Origin: Myxococcota bacterium
GTDB taxonomy: Bacteria > Myxococcota > XYA12-FULL-58-9 > JALHOP01
NCBI GenBank assembly: GCA_022842935.1
Contig: JALHOP010000005.1
Span: forward strand, 374,910 to 438,909
Direction: 5' to 3'
DNA: 64,000 nt
Shown here: positions 25,987 to 36,339 of the stretch, piece after piece
Numbering within the stretch: the first letter of the stretch is position 1
How the letters are laid out: every line of letters begins with the position of its first letter
The notes under the pieces: model-generated
What the model saw: the letters and a program-made list of their open reading frames with translations, nothing else
Database searches by the model: none
Told to the model about the DNA's origin: nothing
Made by a program: the position numbers and the translations under genes

Positions 25987-27531
25987 ATGATGCGTAGAGC
26001 TTTGGCTTTATTGGTCGTTGCCATGACGGTGTCGGCCTGCGGTGAGGCGGCTTTCGAGGGCGATGAGATCGTTCTCGGCGCGGTCGTCGACCAGACAGGT
26101 ACTCAAGCTGAGTCCTCCTGGATTCAGGCGATGCAGATGGGCATTGACCAAATGAACGAGGCGCTCGAAGCCGAAGGTCAAAACGGCTTTCGATTTCGGC
26201 TACGCGTGCAAGACTCCGAGAACATCGTCGCCAAGGGTGTCGATCGCTCGCTGTTCTTGGTCCGCGACGAAGGCGCGCGGGTCATCGTGACCGACACGAC
26301 ACAGGTCGTCGAAGGGGTGCTCTCGACGTTCTACGACGGCGATGCGAGCAATGACCTGAACGTGCCGGTCCAGTGTTCGAGCTGCACGAGTGGCAACTTG
26401 GCGAACCCCGCCTACGTCGATGCGGCCGGCAATCAGCTTTTGACCGACGTGCGCCGCAACACCGGGCGCTGGATGTCGCGCACGACGATGACGACGGTGC
26501 CCATGGGCAATCTCGCCCATTTCGTCGCCCAGGGTCACCCATGGGCCTCGACGTTGGTGCCCAATCGCGGACCGTCCGGCGACTTGAACAACGACGGCGT
26601 CATCAAGATCTCGGTGCTCGGGAGCGACGAGCCCTTCGGTCAAGCAGGCACCAACGCCGTCCGCAATAACGCTGCGGGGGTTTATGGCCCAGCTGGTTAC
26701 ACGTTCGGCGTCGAACCGTCCTCGACCCTCATCGTTGAGCGCGTCCTGCATCCGAACCTCGGTTTCAACGACGTCGATTTCAATCCCATCATTGATCGGA
26801 TCCTCGACAACCAAACCGAATGTCAGAGCTGTGCTGGTGGGGTTCCGACCTTTGTCGACGGTCACGAGCCAGACTACATCGTCATGGTGAGCTTCCAGCA
26901 GTTCACCGCCGGCTTCACAGAGACGTACGCTCTAAGCGGCAAGAAGCAACTGCCCGTTATCCACTTCCATACGTTTCGCCAGACCAACACGCTTTTTCGC
27001 TTGGGAAGCCTAGCGGAGGGGCAGGTCGGCATCTCGCACGAGTTGCTGAATGGGACGGGGGCGGGCACGCCTGGGGGCATATATCGCGAGGACTTCCGCG
27101 ACGCTTACGGCTTCGCCCCAAACTTCTGGGACACAGCCTATTACGACAACGCCATGACCTTCATGCTCGCCATTCTGATCGCGCAGCAACAGACGGGAAG
27201 TGTCGATGTTGACCCCGCACTGGTCCGCGATCGCGTGCAATGCACCAGCCAGCCCGCGACGTTGTCTTATGCCGGGTCCTTGCCGTGGCTCGAGTGCCCG
27301 CAGGGCGCCGCGACCTTGATTACGCCCGGTGTCGCCTCCCTGCGTGTCGCGGTAGGCGAGATCGCCGCTGGCCGCCCGATCGACTACGACGGTGCATCGG
27401 GACCCAACGACTTTGACGTCAACAAGAACGTTCGAACCCGCATCAATCACTACGAGGTTAGAAACGGCTCGTTCGTGGACCTCGATACGTTCGAGTGTCT
27501 AAACGCGGCCGACAATCGCTGCGGGCGTTGA
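25987..27531 (+). CDS. periplasmic binding-protein-like lipoprotein with paired CxxC motifs
   Basis: A 514-residue lipoprotein with signal peptide ending in VSAC and a Leu/Ile/Val-binding type I fold (LGAVVDQTGT, MQMGIDQMNEALE, and VLGSDEPFGQ in the middle). Two CxxC pairs occur, CSSCTSG at about residue 132 and CQSCAGG at about 280, plus Cys residues near the end. These are not heme sites because no His follows. They may be disulphides or metal ligands. It comes directly after the TonB receptor, with no transport permease, so a role in substrate capture or delivery next to the outer-membrane receptor is plausible but unproven. ATG 25987 or 25990 could start it. Confidence 0.75.
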   Translation: MMRRALALLVVAMTVSACGEAAFEGDEIVLGAVVDQTGTQAESSWIQAMQMGIDQMNEALEAEGQNGFRFRLRVQDSENIVAKGVDRSLFLVRDEGARVIVTDTTQVVEGVLSTFYDGDASNDLNVPVQCSSCTSGNLANPAYVDAAGNQLLTDVRRNTGRWMSRTTMTTVPMGNLAHFVAQGHPWASTLVPNRGPSGDLNNDGVIKISVLGSDEPFGQAGTNAVRNNAAGVYGPAGYTFGVEPSSTLIVERVLHPNLGFNDVDFNPIIDRILDNQTECQSCAGGVPTFVDGHEPDYIVMVSFQQFTAGFTETYALSGKKQLPVIHFHTFRQTNTLFRLGSLAEGQVGISHELLNGTGAGTPGGIYREDFRDAYGFAPNFWDTAYYDNAMTFMLAILIAQQQTGSVDVDPALVRDRVQCTSQPATLSYAGSLPWLECPQGAATLITPGVASLRVAVGEIAAGRPIDYDGASGPNDFDVNKNVRTRINHYEVRNGSFVDLDTFECLNAADNRCGR

Positions 27532-27587
27532 ACACCTGCCGTAGCGCGATCGGCCGACGAGCGTAGAGGTCGCCACGGGGGCCCTGG

Positions 27588-29021
27588 CTAGAAGTACAAA
27601 ATGATGCCGCTCTCGATGCCGTACGCGCGCACTCGAGGCTGTATCATGGCGTCTGCGTCCTGCAGCCGATGCAAGGTTTCGTAAGCAAAGCCCTCCGCGA
27701 AAAGCGCAAGATACGTTAGCGGTCGCAGCTCGTACCCAGCGCGGGCGGCTATGTTTCGCTTGATTCCTGGGCCCGTGGTCGCACTCGTGAGAACCACGGT
27801 GCCCTCCGCTGTTCGGCTATAGCTCGGCAGAAGGTCCTCGCGGTTGAGCACGCTTGCGACTCCGGCCATTGCGTAGGCGGCGCCCCAGGAGCCAAGGGCG
27901 ACGCGCAACGAAGCGAAGGCGCCTAGCTCATCGAGATCTGCGTCGGGCAGCGCTACGGTGCCATTTGGATTCAACGTCGCGCCGCGTCCGCGCCCGAGAC
28001 TCAAGAGGCCGATGTTTTCGGCGTTGCGTCCAACGTAGCTCTCAATCCGGAGGTCGAACCACTCGACCGGATTGACGATCAGGTAAAGTGCACCTGCACC
28101 TGCGAGCGCGCGGCGTGACACAGGCTGCCCTTTGTTGAAATGCAATCCGGTAGCAATCGCGCTGACTCCCGCGGTGAGGCCGTCTGTGACTGCCGCGACC
28201 CGCAAGGCGAACGTCGGGATGCCCGATAGCTCGAGCAAGCCGTCGCGCCCAGCCACACCCTGGCTCGCTCCATTGTTTGAGGCCGGGAAGCCAACCGCGA
28301 GCCCGAGCTCGAAGTGTGTCGGCTTGAACAGCACCTTGAGCTGCTGGCGCATGAAGCCGGTATTGCCCGCTTCAAAGAGGCCGCCGATGAAGTTCGCCGT
28401 GTGAGCTTGGACTGGCGCATGGAGGTCCCAGTCTTGCCCCAGCTCGAGAGCGAAAGAGGATGAGGGTGCCCACGTCACCTTCGCGATGCGCAAACGAGGT
28501 AGCGTCGCGACGGTAGGCGAGGGTTTCGTTGGATCCCAGAAATCCAGCTCCACCAGGCCGCGAATCTCCTGGCCATCGTTGATGGCTGCGCCGACACGTG
28601 ACTGCGCGACCTGAAACGTGTAGCGGCCGTTGTCGACGAGCTGACCTACGACGGGGTTCCCTGCGGCGGTGATGGCGCTCTGGTTCGGCTGGGAGAACGA
28701 CTCGAATCCGCTGAATCCATAGACTACGCCGGCCTTGATGAATCCGTACGCTCGGATCGGCAGGCCGGGGGCCGGAGGTGGTTTCAACGTCCAGCGCCCG
28801 GACTCGGGTGGCAGCTGCTGCTCCGCAGGGATCGGGTTGGTGGTCGGTTGTGGGGTTGTGTGCTCGGCGGACTCCGTCGGCGCCGCGTCGACTGCCTCAG
28901 GGCTCGTCCAAAGACCGCCACCCATGGGTTCGGGCGCCTGTTGCGCGAACGCACCATCGGCTGCCAGGCTCGTCGACAGAACGAGCACCAAGCGAATGCC
29001 TAGGTGGCTGCTTCGAACCAT
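27588..29021 (-). CDS. DcaP-like outer-membrane porin
   Basis: A 477-residue protein of the DcaP-type trimeric porin pattern. A signal peptide ends in GAFAQ, followed by a Pro/Glu-rich linker, then barrel signatures such as YGFIKAGVVYGF and FQVAQSRVGAAI, LELGQDWDLHAP and GFMRQQLKVLF. It ends with a Phe (GIESGIILYF). I start at ATG 29021, 32 codons after a longer upstream reading, because the signal peptide fits there. It is convergent with the TonB/binding-protein pair, so not in their operon. Substrate is unknown; dicarboxylate is known for one family member only. Confidence 0.68.
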   Translation of the reverse strand: MVRSSHLGIRLVLVLSTSLAADGAFAQQAPEPMGGGLWTSPEAVDAAPTESAEHTTPQPTTNPIPAEQQLPPESGRWTLKPPPAPGLPIRAYGFIKAGVVYGFSGFESFSQPNQSAITAAGNPVVGQLVDNGRYTFQVAQSRVGAAINDGQEIRGLVELDFWDPTKPSPTVATLPRLRIAKVTWAPSSSFALELGQDWDLHAPVQAHTANFIGGLFEAGNTGFMRQQLKVLFKPTHFELGLAVGFPASNNGASQGVAGRDGLLELSGIPTFALRVAAVTDGLTAGVSAIATGLHFNKGQPVSRRALAGAGALYLIVNPVEWFDLRIESYVGRNAENIGLLSLGRGRGATLNPNGTVALPDADLDELGAFASLRVALGSWGAAYAMAGVASVLNREDLLPSYSRTAEGTVVLTSATTGPGIKRNIAARAGYELRPLTYLALFAEGFAYETLHRLQDADAMIQPRVRAYGIESGIILYF

Positions 29022-29189
29022 CTGTGGGGTGACGAAGCCCGGGCTGGTCTTCGAGATCGAGCGACTGGAGCGCAAGGCGAACCTCCCGGTGATCGTCTTC
29101 CGGGGTGGTGATAGCACGCTGCACTGGTACGTCCCGGCGATTTTGGGATTCGTCGCGTTCGTAGCGAACGGGTCTCCCCAAGGTCTGCA

Positions 29190-29218
29190 TTGACTTCGCG
29201 TGGGCAGATTGTGTACAC
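29190..29218 (+). promoter_or_regulatory. sigma70-type promoter for tRNA-Val
   Basis: TTGACT (29190-29195), a 17-base spacer and GTACAC (29213-29218). The tRNA 5' end is 17 bases downstream, a normal distance. Confidence 0.55.
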
Positions 29219-29234
29219 GCGGCGCGGAACACGA

Positions 29235-29306
<72 letters not shown>

Positions 29307-29442
29307 TACAGCCTTTCGCCGATAGCGTCGCAAGGAAGGCTCGAGGGTTCATCGCGGTGGCGAGCTGAAGAATCCTCGAATTCCCTCAGTGACGGTGCTA
29401 GAAAGAGCCTCGCTGCCAAGTCGTCGGTCAAGACGTAGCGGT

Positions 29443-29491
29443 GTCGCGCGTGAGCGCGACGAAGTCGTGTCGGTGCTCCGCTTTAGCGGAG
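29443..29491. other. two tandem hairpins upstream of the kinase gene
   Basis: GTCGCGC/GCGCGAC with a four-base loop (29443-29460) and CTCCGC/GCGGAG with loop TTTA (29476-29491) lie 36 bases upstream of the kinase start. They could be a 5' leader structure or the end of a processed tRNA transcript. No T-tract follows. Confidence 0.4.
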
Positions 29492-29526
29492 TGCTTGTCG
29501 GTTGTCGCAAGTGAAGGAGCGGAGGA

Positions 29527-30699
<1,173 letters not shown>

Positions 30700-30806
30700 A
30701 GATAGAATCGAAGAAATTCCAGGTCCGCTCTGCCGCAAGCAGGGGTGCTAGCGAAACGAAGCAATTCGCGTGACGTACGCGTGCCTAGGGCGCGCAAGGT
30801 GCAGCA

Positions 30807-32192
30807 ATGAAGGGTTCAGTAAGCCGGCGAAAGCCATCTCTCGCTCTGAACGTGGTTGCGGTCGTGGTAGCGATCAACGTTGCGGGCGCTGCTGTGTACG
30901 TGCTTACGCGCCACAAGGCGCAGGAGAGCGCGAACGCTTCCGATGCCGCCGTTCGTGACGGCGAGCCGACGGGTGACGTGAGCCGGGCGCTTCGCGCCGC
31001 GGGTCTCGCCGCTCTCGAGAGCGGACGTTACGACGAAGCGGTCAAGCGGTTCACCGAGGCCGCAAAGTCCAGCAAGGCAAGCGCTGACCTGCCGCAGCTC
31101 ATGAAGATTGCGATGGAGTTGCGCGACCGTTCGAGCACGTCGCCAGCCAGGAGCACCGTGACGACGACCGACATGGCCGCTCCAGCGGTCGCGGAAAAGG
31201 CCGACGAGGCCAAGGTCGACGAGAAGGTCGAAGCCGACAAGCCCGACGAGAAGCCGACGGTGGCGAGCAACAATCGCGAGGACGCGAAAGCCGCGGCCAA
31301 GCGCCGCGAGCGCGAGCGTGAAGCCGCCGCGCGCGAGCGTGAGCGCGAGAAAGCCCGCCGTGTCGCGGCAGCCTCGTCCCGCGCCAATAGCAAGCCAGAG
31401 CCGGTCGATGTCGAAACCGCGCCAGCGGCCTCACCCGGGACCATCATCGTCAGCTCGACGCCCTCTGGCTTGACGGTTCAGCTCGACGGCCGTGTCATGG
31501 ACCAGACGCCGATGCGGGTCAGCGCCGACCCCGGGTCCCATGAGATCGCTCTCTTGCACAACAACACGGTGGTGTTCAGCCGCCGCCTCAATGTGGTGTC
31601 GAGCAGCGTGCAGTCGCTCGATCCGGATGTCTCGGCGCAGGTTGCCTTGCTCACGCCCGCGCGCCAGGACCCCCCGCCAACCATGGCAAGCGCGCAGGCC
31701 AACCCCAGCGCCGCGAAGGAGCCGGCATCGGCCGGCCTTACGACGCCGAAGGAAAGCGACAAACCCGCCGAGCGCGGCAATACAGGCGACACCAACGAGC
31801 GGCCTCGCCAGGATCTCGAGCCCGGTGCGCTATACGCGATCGCGAACGCGTCGGTTGGCCTGTCTTCGGTGTCGGCGGAGCAGCTGGCCGACGTCTACTT
31901 CGGCCGTTCGAACACGCTCAACGGGCGAAAAGTCGAGCCGATCTTGCGTTCGCCTTCGGGTGGGGCCGGCGCTGCGTTCTTCCGGAGCGTCCTGCGGACG
32001 AACACGCGCTCGTATCGCGAGTCATGGCAGAAGCTCGAGCTCGCCGGGAAGGCGACTCCACCGCCGATTCTTTCGAATGCCTCGGATGTCTGGCGCGCGG
32101 TTAGCAGCCGTAGCGGTGCCATCAGCTTCGCTCTCGGAAGCGAGCTGAACGGCAACGCGACGAACCTCCGCCCGATCCGCATCAGTTATTGA
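30807..32192 (+). CDS. TM-tetratricopeptide-PEGA-PstS-like fusion protein
   Basis: A 461-residue protein built in five parts: a membrane helix (about residues 12-33), a TPR-like pair (LAALESGRYDEAVKRFTEAAK), a Lys/Arg/Glu/Ala-rich charged coil (about 165-190), a PEGA domain (GTIIVSSTPSGLTVQLDG to about residue 275), and after a Pro/Ala/Ser linker a C-terminal region (about 335-461) that matches the short PstS/phosphate-binding-like fold: SAEQLADVYFGRSNTLNGRKV, SGGAGAAFFRSVL, SWQKLELAGKATPPP and SGAISFAL. Such domains in PstS relatives bind oxyanions, but binding residues are not verified. The order is unusual and it sits beside a kinase. Confidence 0.72.
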   Translation: MKGSVSRRKPSLALNVVAVVVAINVAGAAVYVLTRHKAQESANASDAAVRDGEPTGDVSRALRAAGLAALESGRYDEAVKRFTEAAKSSKASADLPQLMKIAMELRDRSSTSPARSTVTTTDMAAPAVAEKADEAKVDEKVEADKPDEKPTVASNNREDAKAAAKRREREREAAAREREREKARRVAAASSRANSKPEPVDVETAPAASPGTIIVSSTPSGLTVQLDGRVMDQTPMRVSADPGSHEIALLHNNTVVFSRRLNVVSSSVQSLDPDVSAQVALLTPARQDPPPTMASAQANPSAAKEPASAGLTTPKESDKPAERGNTGDTNERPRQDLEPGALYAIANASVGLSSVSAEQLADVYFGRSNTLNGRKVEPILRSPSGGAGAAFFRSVLRTNTRSYRESWQKLELAGKATPPPILSNASDVWRAVSSRSGAISFALGSELNGNATNLRPIRISY

Positions 32193-32213
32193 GCAGACTC
32201 TCCGCCTGAGTCG

Positions 32214-32247
32214 GAACGGCCCGAGCATCCACTCGGGCCGTTCTTTT
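32214..32247 (+). terminator. Rho-independent terminator
   Basis: GAACGGCCCGAG and CTCGGGCCGTTC form a perfect 12-base stem with a six-base loop, followed by TTTT. It lies 21 bases after the fusion-gene stop and closes the kinase/fusion unit. Confidence 0.88.
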
Positions 32248-32314
32248 CAGGCGCGCGCTGTGCAGACCCCAAGGTCACCAACGCGTTCTTCGACCTACTC
32301 GACAGGTTCCGTTG

Positions 32315-32716
32315 ATGCATCCGCAGCTCCAGACGCGCGCCGCCGAAGCGGACACACGTGCGGTCGGAGCGATCGCCGAGGAGTTGGCGGCCGGCCGCGT
32401 GCCGTCGCTCGCCGAAGACTTCGCCTGGCGGGGCAAGCCATGCAGAGCCGCTGACCTCGCGGGCAAGCTCCGTGCGCTCGAGGGAATGAGCATCGCGGTA
32501 CTCGAGACACGCGTCGTCCCTGCCGATGCCACGGCACAGCTCGGACCCGTCATCGAGAGCTTTTCGGGCGTGCCATCGCAGGCAGGGGAGCGCCTCGCGA
32601 TCGTCACCCTGACCTTTGGTGAGCACGTCATGAGCTGGGGCCTCGTCGTGACGGCCGCCGGGACCTTGCGCGCCTGGTTCGACCCGTCCGCGCTGTTGCA
32701 GCTGATCGCGCCATAG
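32315..32716 (+). CDS. small protein of unknown function
   Basis: A 133-residue soluble protein with no recognised family. It is rich in Ala, with a single cysteine in GKPCRAADL and a C-terminal half of alternating strands (GERLAIVTLTFGEHVMSW). ATG 32315 is the likely start; a TTG lies immediately in front of it. It is separated from the upstream gene by a terminator and from thrS by 15 bases, so it may be the first gene of the translation block. Function unknown. Confidence 0.55.
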   Translation: MHPQLQTRAAEADTRAVGAIAEELAAGRVPSLAEDFAWRGKPCRAADLAGKLRALEGMSIAVLETRVVPADATAQLGPVIESFSGVPSQAGERLAIVTLTFGEHVMSWGLVVTAAGTLRAWFDPSALLQLIAP

Positions 32717-32731
32717 CGTAGACGCATCCCC

Positions 32732-34744
32732 GTGAGTCAACAGGTCAACATCACTCTCCCCGATGGTTCTGTCCGTACCTACGACAGCGGCATCACCATC
32801 AAGCAAGTCGCCGAGTCCATCGGTAAGAAGCTCGGCAAGGACGCTATAGCGGGCATCGTCGACGGCGCCGACACCGCTATCGACGTGCACACGCCCCTCA
32901 CCAAGGACGCGTCACTCAAGATCGTGACGGTCAAGAGCGAGGCGGGTCTGCCCGTCGTGCGCCACACCACCGCGCACCTTATGGCCATGGCGGTGCAGAA
33001 GCTGTTCCCGGGCACGCAGGTTACAATCGGCCCCGCGATCGACAACGGCTTCTACTACGACTTCTATCGCGAGCAGGGACCGTTCACTCCCGACGACCTG
33101 CCCAAGATCGAAGAAGAGATGCACCGCATCGCCAAGCAAAACGTTGCCATGGTGCGCGAGGTCGTCACCCGTGATCAGGTGAAGGAACGCTTCACCAAGA
33201 TGGGCGAGCGTTTCAAACTCGAGATCATCGACGCCATTCCTGCAAACGACACCATCACCGTGTACACGCTGGGGGACTGGCCCGACGTCTGCCGCGGCCC
33301 GCACGTGCCGGACTCGTCCTGGCTCAAGGCGTTCAAGTTGACCAGTGTCGCTGGAGCGTACTGGCGGGGTGACGAGCGCAACCCGATGCTCACCCGCATC
33401 TACGGCACCGCCTTCTGGACCGAAGAAGAGCTGGCCAAGCACCTCGAGGTGCAGGAAGAAGCAAAGCGCCGCGACCACCGCAAGCTGGGCAAAGAGCTCG
33501 ACCTCTTCTTCTTCCACCCATACGCGCCGGCGACGCCGTTCTTCACCGAAAAGGGCGCGCGCATCTACAACGGTCTCGTCGACTTCATTCGCTCGTATTA
33601 CGGGCCGCTCGACATGGGCGAGGTGATCACCCCGCAGCTCACCGACTCCGAGCTCTTCAAGACCTCCGGTCACTACGCGAACTACAAGGACAACATGTAC
33701 TTCGCGCAGATCGACGAGCGCGAGTTCGGCATGAAGCCCATGAACTGTCCGGGTCACATGCTGATGTTCGGGCACGCCAAGCACTCGTATCGAGATTTGC
33801 CGATCCGCATGGCCGACTTTGGCCGCCTGCACCGCTACGAGCGCAGCGGCGTCACCGCCGGGCTCACCCGCGTTCGCAGCTTCTGCCAGGACGATGCGCA
33901 CCTCTTCGTGCGCGAGGACCAAATCGGCGAGGAGATCCGCCTGCAGCTCGCGATGCTGCAAGACGTGTATGCGGTCTTTGGTCTCGAGATGAAGGTCCAG
34001 CTGTCGACCCGGCCCGAGAAATCACTCGGTCGCGAGCCCGGCCTGACCGCCGAGGAACGTGCCTCGTGGGATAAGGCTTGGGAGAACGCCGAAGCCATGC
34101 TTCGTGCCGCTTTGGCGGACAACAAGCTCGAATTCGAGCTCAACGTCGGCGACGGGGCCTTTTACGGCCCGAAGCTCGACTTCCAGGTGAAGGACGCGCT
34201 CGGCCGCTGGTTCCAGCTCGGCACCATCCAGCTCGACTACGGCCTGCCGCGCCGTTTCCAGCTCAGCTACACCAACGAGCAGAGCGGTGAGAGCACCCCG
34301 GTGGTCATTCACCGGGCAATCCTCGGCTCGCTCGAGCGTTTCATCGGCATCTTGCTCGAGCACACCGCAGGCGACCTTCCGTTGTGGCTCGCGCCCGTTC
34401 AGGCGCGCATCATCACCATCAACGACGAGCTCTTGGCCTACGGCCGCGAGATTCGACAGGCTCTCGAAGACCACGGCGTGCGTGTCCACCTCGATGAGCG
34501 TAGCGAAAAGCTCGGTTTCAAGATCCGCGACGCCGAGCTCAACAAGGTGCCCGTGGTCATGGTTCTCGGTGCCAAAGAGCGTGAGGCGCGTTCGGTCTCG
34601 GTGCGGTGGCGCAAGAAGGGTGATCTCGGGGTCATGCCGCTCGACAAGGCAATTCAGCTCGTGTTAGACGCGGCGACCGTACCCAAGCCAGATCGAGCAA
34701 AGTTCGTAAGAAGAGAACATCTCGTAGGAGCGAGTCATAGCTAA
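32732..34744 (+). CDS. thrS: threonyl-tRNA synthetase
   Basis: Charges tRNA-Thr. The 670-residue length is standard. The N-terminus is a TGS domain (residues 1-60, ITLPDGSVRTYDSG), next an editing-type SAD domain with HTTAHLMAMAVQKLFPG, then the class II catalytic core with MNCPGHMLMFGHAKHSYRDLP (the zinc-ligand Cys/His group, shown partly) and the HRAILGSLERFIGILLEH motif 3, ending with an anticodon-binding domain. It uses GTG 32732. Its stop overlaps the proposed ATA start of infC by eight bases. The thrS-infC-rpmI-rplT-pheST order is widely conserved. Confidence 0.97.
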   Translation: MSQQVNITLPDGSVRTYDSGITIKQVAESIGKKLGKDAIAGIVDGADTAIDVHTPLTKDASLKIVTVKSEAGLPVVRHTTAHLMAMAVQKLFPGTQVTIGPAIDNGFYYDFYREQGPFTPDDLPKIEEEMHRIAKQNVAMVREVVTRDQVKERFTKMGERFKLEIIDAIPANDTITVYTLGDWPDVCRGPHVPDSSWLKAFKLTSVAGAYWRGDERNPMLTRIYGTAFWTEEELAKHLEVQEEAKRRDHRKLGKELDLFFFHPYAPATPFFTEKGARIYNGLVDFIRSYYGPLDMGEVITPQLTDSELFKTSGHYANYKDNMYFAQIDEREFGMKPMNCPGHMLMFGHAKHSYRDLPIRMADFGRLHRYERSGVTAGLTRVRSFCQDDAHLFVREDQIGEEIRLQLAMLQDVYAVFGLEMKVQLSTRPEKSLGREPGLTAEERASWDKAWENAEAMLRAALADNKLEFELNVGDGAFYGPKLDFQVKDALGRWFQLGTIQLDYGLPRRFQLSYTNEQSGESTPVVIHRAILGSLERFIGILLEHTAGDLPLWLAPVQARIITINDELLAYGREIRQALEDHGVRVHLDERSEKLGFKIRDAELNKVPVVMVLGAKEREARSVSVRWRKKGDLGVMPLDKAIQLVLDAATVPKPDRAKFVRREHLVGASHS

Positions 34745-35264
34745 GCCACAGGGAAGTACCGATCTCCGCGTCAATGGGCGCATTCGTGCACGCGAGATCC
34801 GTGTGATCGATGCAGCAGGTCAGCAGCTCGGCATCATGGCGCCTGACCAAGCGATGCAAAAAGCCATCGAGCAGGGCCTCGACCTGGTCGAAATTTCACC
34901 CGATGCCCGTCCACCGGTCTGCAAGATCATGGACTACGGTAAGTTCAAGTACGCGCAGAAGAAGAAGGAAGCGGAGGCGCGGCGGCATCAGGTCAATACG
35001 ACCATGAAAGAGGTGAAATTTCGTCCGAAGATCGAGCAGCACGACTACGAGACCAAAGTATCGCGCTTGAAGGACTTCCTGGGCGAGGGTCACAAGGCCA
35101 AGATCACCATGATGTTCCGCGGCCGCGAGATTACGCACCAAGAGATCGCCCGTCGCATCATGCAACGCATCGCCGACGATCTGAAGGAGACCGGCGTCGT
35201 CGAGTCATTCCCGAAGCTCGAGGGACGCAACATGATCATGGTCGTGGCTCCCAGCGCGAAGTGA
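34737..35264 (+). CDS. infC: translation initiation factor IF-3, start at ATA
   Basis: IF-3 of 175 residues if it starts at ATA 34737. The frame closes upstream with a stop at 34725, leaving only GAG, CGA, GTC and ATA codons before the conserved RVNGRIRAREIRVID start region, so no ATG, GTG or TTG can serve. ATA is preceded by GGAG with a six-base spacer. The GTG at 34803 would remove conserved N-terminal residues and is rejected. IF-3 in E. coli and Myxococcus uses a rare start codon (AUU or AUC) as part of autoregulation, so this fits the family. Domains: N-terminal SDS-like part then KKKEAEARRHQ linker and C-terminal MKEVKFRPKIEQHDYE. Confidence 0.88.
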   Translation: MAKPQGSTDLRVNGRIRAREIRVIDAAGQQLGIMAPDQAMQKAIEQGLDLVEISPDARPPVCKIMDYGKFKYAQKKKEAEARRHQVNTTMKEVKFRPKIEQHDYETKVSRLKDFLGEGHKAKITMMFRGREITHQEIARRIMQRIADDLKETGVVESFPKLEGRNMIMVVAPSAK

Positions 35265-35684
35265 CCGTTCCGTCTGTTGCTGCGGACGGGGTTGCCTTGG
35301 AATGCCGTGGGATATGCGCCGTTGCGTTTTAAGCGTGCGGTGCTCTCGCACGCGCGCGTCGCGATGGAGTCACGGGGCCGCATTCGAGCGAGGTGACGTG
35401 CTGGTCGTTCTTCGACCAGGCGTGACGCAAGCGTGCTCTCCGATCGCGGGAGTCGCGCCACTCAACGCGCCTGGCCGCTCCCATTTTGGCGATCTCAGGC
35501 TCAGAACGCCTCCTTTGGCGCTTGGCGGCCGGTTCGACGCCCATGAAAGCGTTTGGCTGTGTCGCACGTCTGTCAGTCAGCCCTTGACGGTCTTCATGGA
35601 TTTCCGTAGAGAGCGCGTCGAATTTTGCAGCGTCTCCCGGGTTCTTTGTGCTATGCCCGCGCGCTCGTCTTTAGGATTACAGCA
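35265..35684. other. 420-base gap between infC and rpmI, possible leader
   Basis: No gene is recognised. A perfect 7-base stem CTGGTCG/CGACCAG with a TTCTT loop lies at 35401-35419, and a weak stem CCGTC/GACGG at 35270-35289 lies just after the infC stop. Such a long gap is unusual in this operon, where infC and rpmI are typically close. A ribosomal-protein (L20-type) autoregulatory leader is possible; none is demonstrated. Confidence 0.35.
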
Positions 35685-35891
35685 ATGCCGAAGAACAAGT
35701 TGAAGACCAAGCGCGCCGCTGCAAAGCGCTATCGCATCACCGGTGGTGGCAAAGTGAAGGTCGGCCGCCGCGGTAAGCGCCACCTCCTCGCCAACAAGGG
35801 TCGCAAGCGCAAGCGCCAGCTGGGCGGCACCATCCTCCTCGGTCCGACCGACGAGGCGATGGCGAAGAGCCTCCTGCCTTACGGCAACTGA
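35685..35891 (+). CDS. rpmI: 50S ribosomal protein L35
   Basis: A 68-residue, very basic protein starting PKNKLKTKRAAAKRY, the diagnostic L35 N-terminus, and containing RGKRHLLANKGRKRKRQL. ATG 35685 is the real start; a 20-residue upstream extension of the frame is not in the family. It is part of the thrS-infC-rpmI-rplT-pheST block, 91 bases before rplT. Confidence 0.96.
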   Translation: MPKNKLKTKRAAAKRYRITGGGKVKVGRRGKRHLLANKGRKRKRQLGGTILLGPTDEAMAKSLLPYGN

Positions 35892-35982
35892 GGCGTATCG
35901 CCAAAACACGTGTTCCTGGTCCGGCCGTGGCGGCTGGATGGCGCAGCAAATGTTCGAAGTCTGATTAGGTAGGTAGAAGAAA

Positions 35983-36339
35983 ATGGCTCGCACTAAAGGT
36001 GGCTCGAAAACTCGTCAACGTCGCAAGCGCGTCATCGGTCGCGCCAAGGGCTACTACGGCGCGCGCCGTAAGCTCTTCGCCGTCGCGAAAGAGACTGTCG
36101 ATCGCGCGTTGGCGTATGCCTTCTCGGGTCGCAAAGAGAAGAAGCGCCAGTATCGTCGCTTGTGGATCACCCGCATCAACGCGGCCGTGCGTCCGCTCGA
36201 GATGAGCTATAGCCGCCTCATCAACGGCCTTGCCAAGGCCGGCATTCAGCTCGACCGTCGCGTGCTTGCGGACCTCGCGGTCCACGACCCGAAGGGCTTC
36301 GAGGCCGTTGCCAAGAAGGCGAAAGCCGCCCTGGCTTGA
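35983..36339 (+). CDS. rplT: 50S ribosomal protein L20
   Basis: A 118-residue basic protein with the L20 start [17 protein letters not shown] and central [10 protein letters not shown] and [13 protein letters not shown] signatures. It is needed for early 50S assembly and in many bacteria represses its own operon. It lies 103 bases before pheS, and the two upstream genes are rpmI and infC. Confidence 0.97.
   Translation: MARTKGGSKTRQRRKRVIGRAKGYYGARRKLFAVAKETVDRALAYAFSGRKEKKRQYRRLWITRINAAVRPLEMSYSRLINGLAKAGIQLDRRVLADLAVHDPKGFEAVAKKAKAALA

Noticed and set aside
26380..26860. CxxC pairs in the binding protein as heme c sites
   Set aside because: No His follows either CxxC pair.
34803..34805. 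GTG as start of infC
   Set aside because: It would delete the conserved N-terminal region that is in frame upstream; ATA with RBS fits better.
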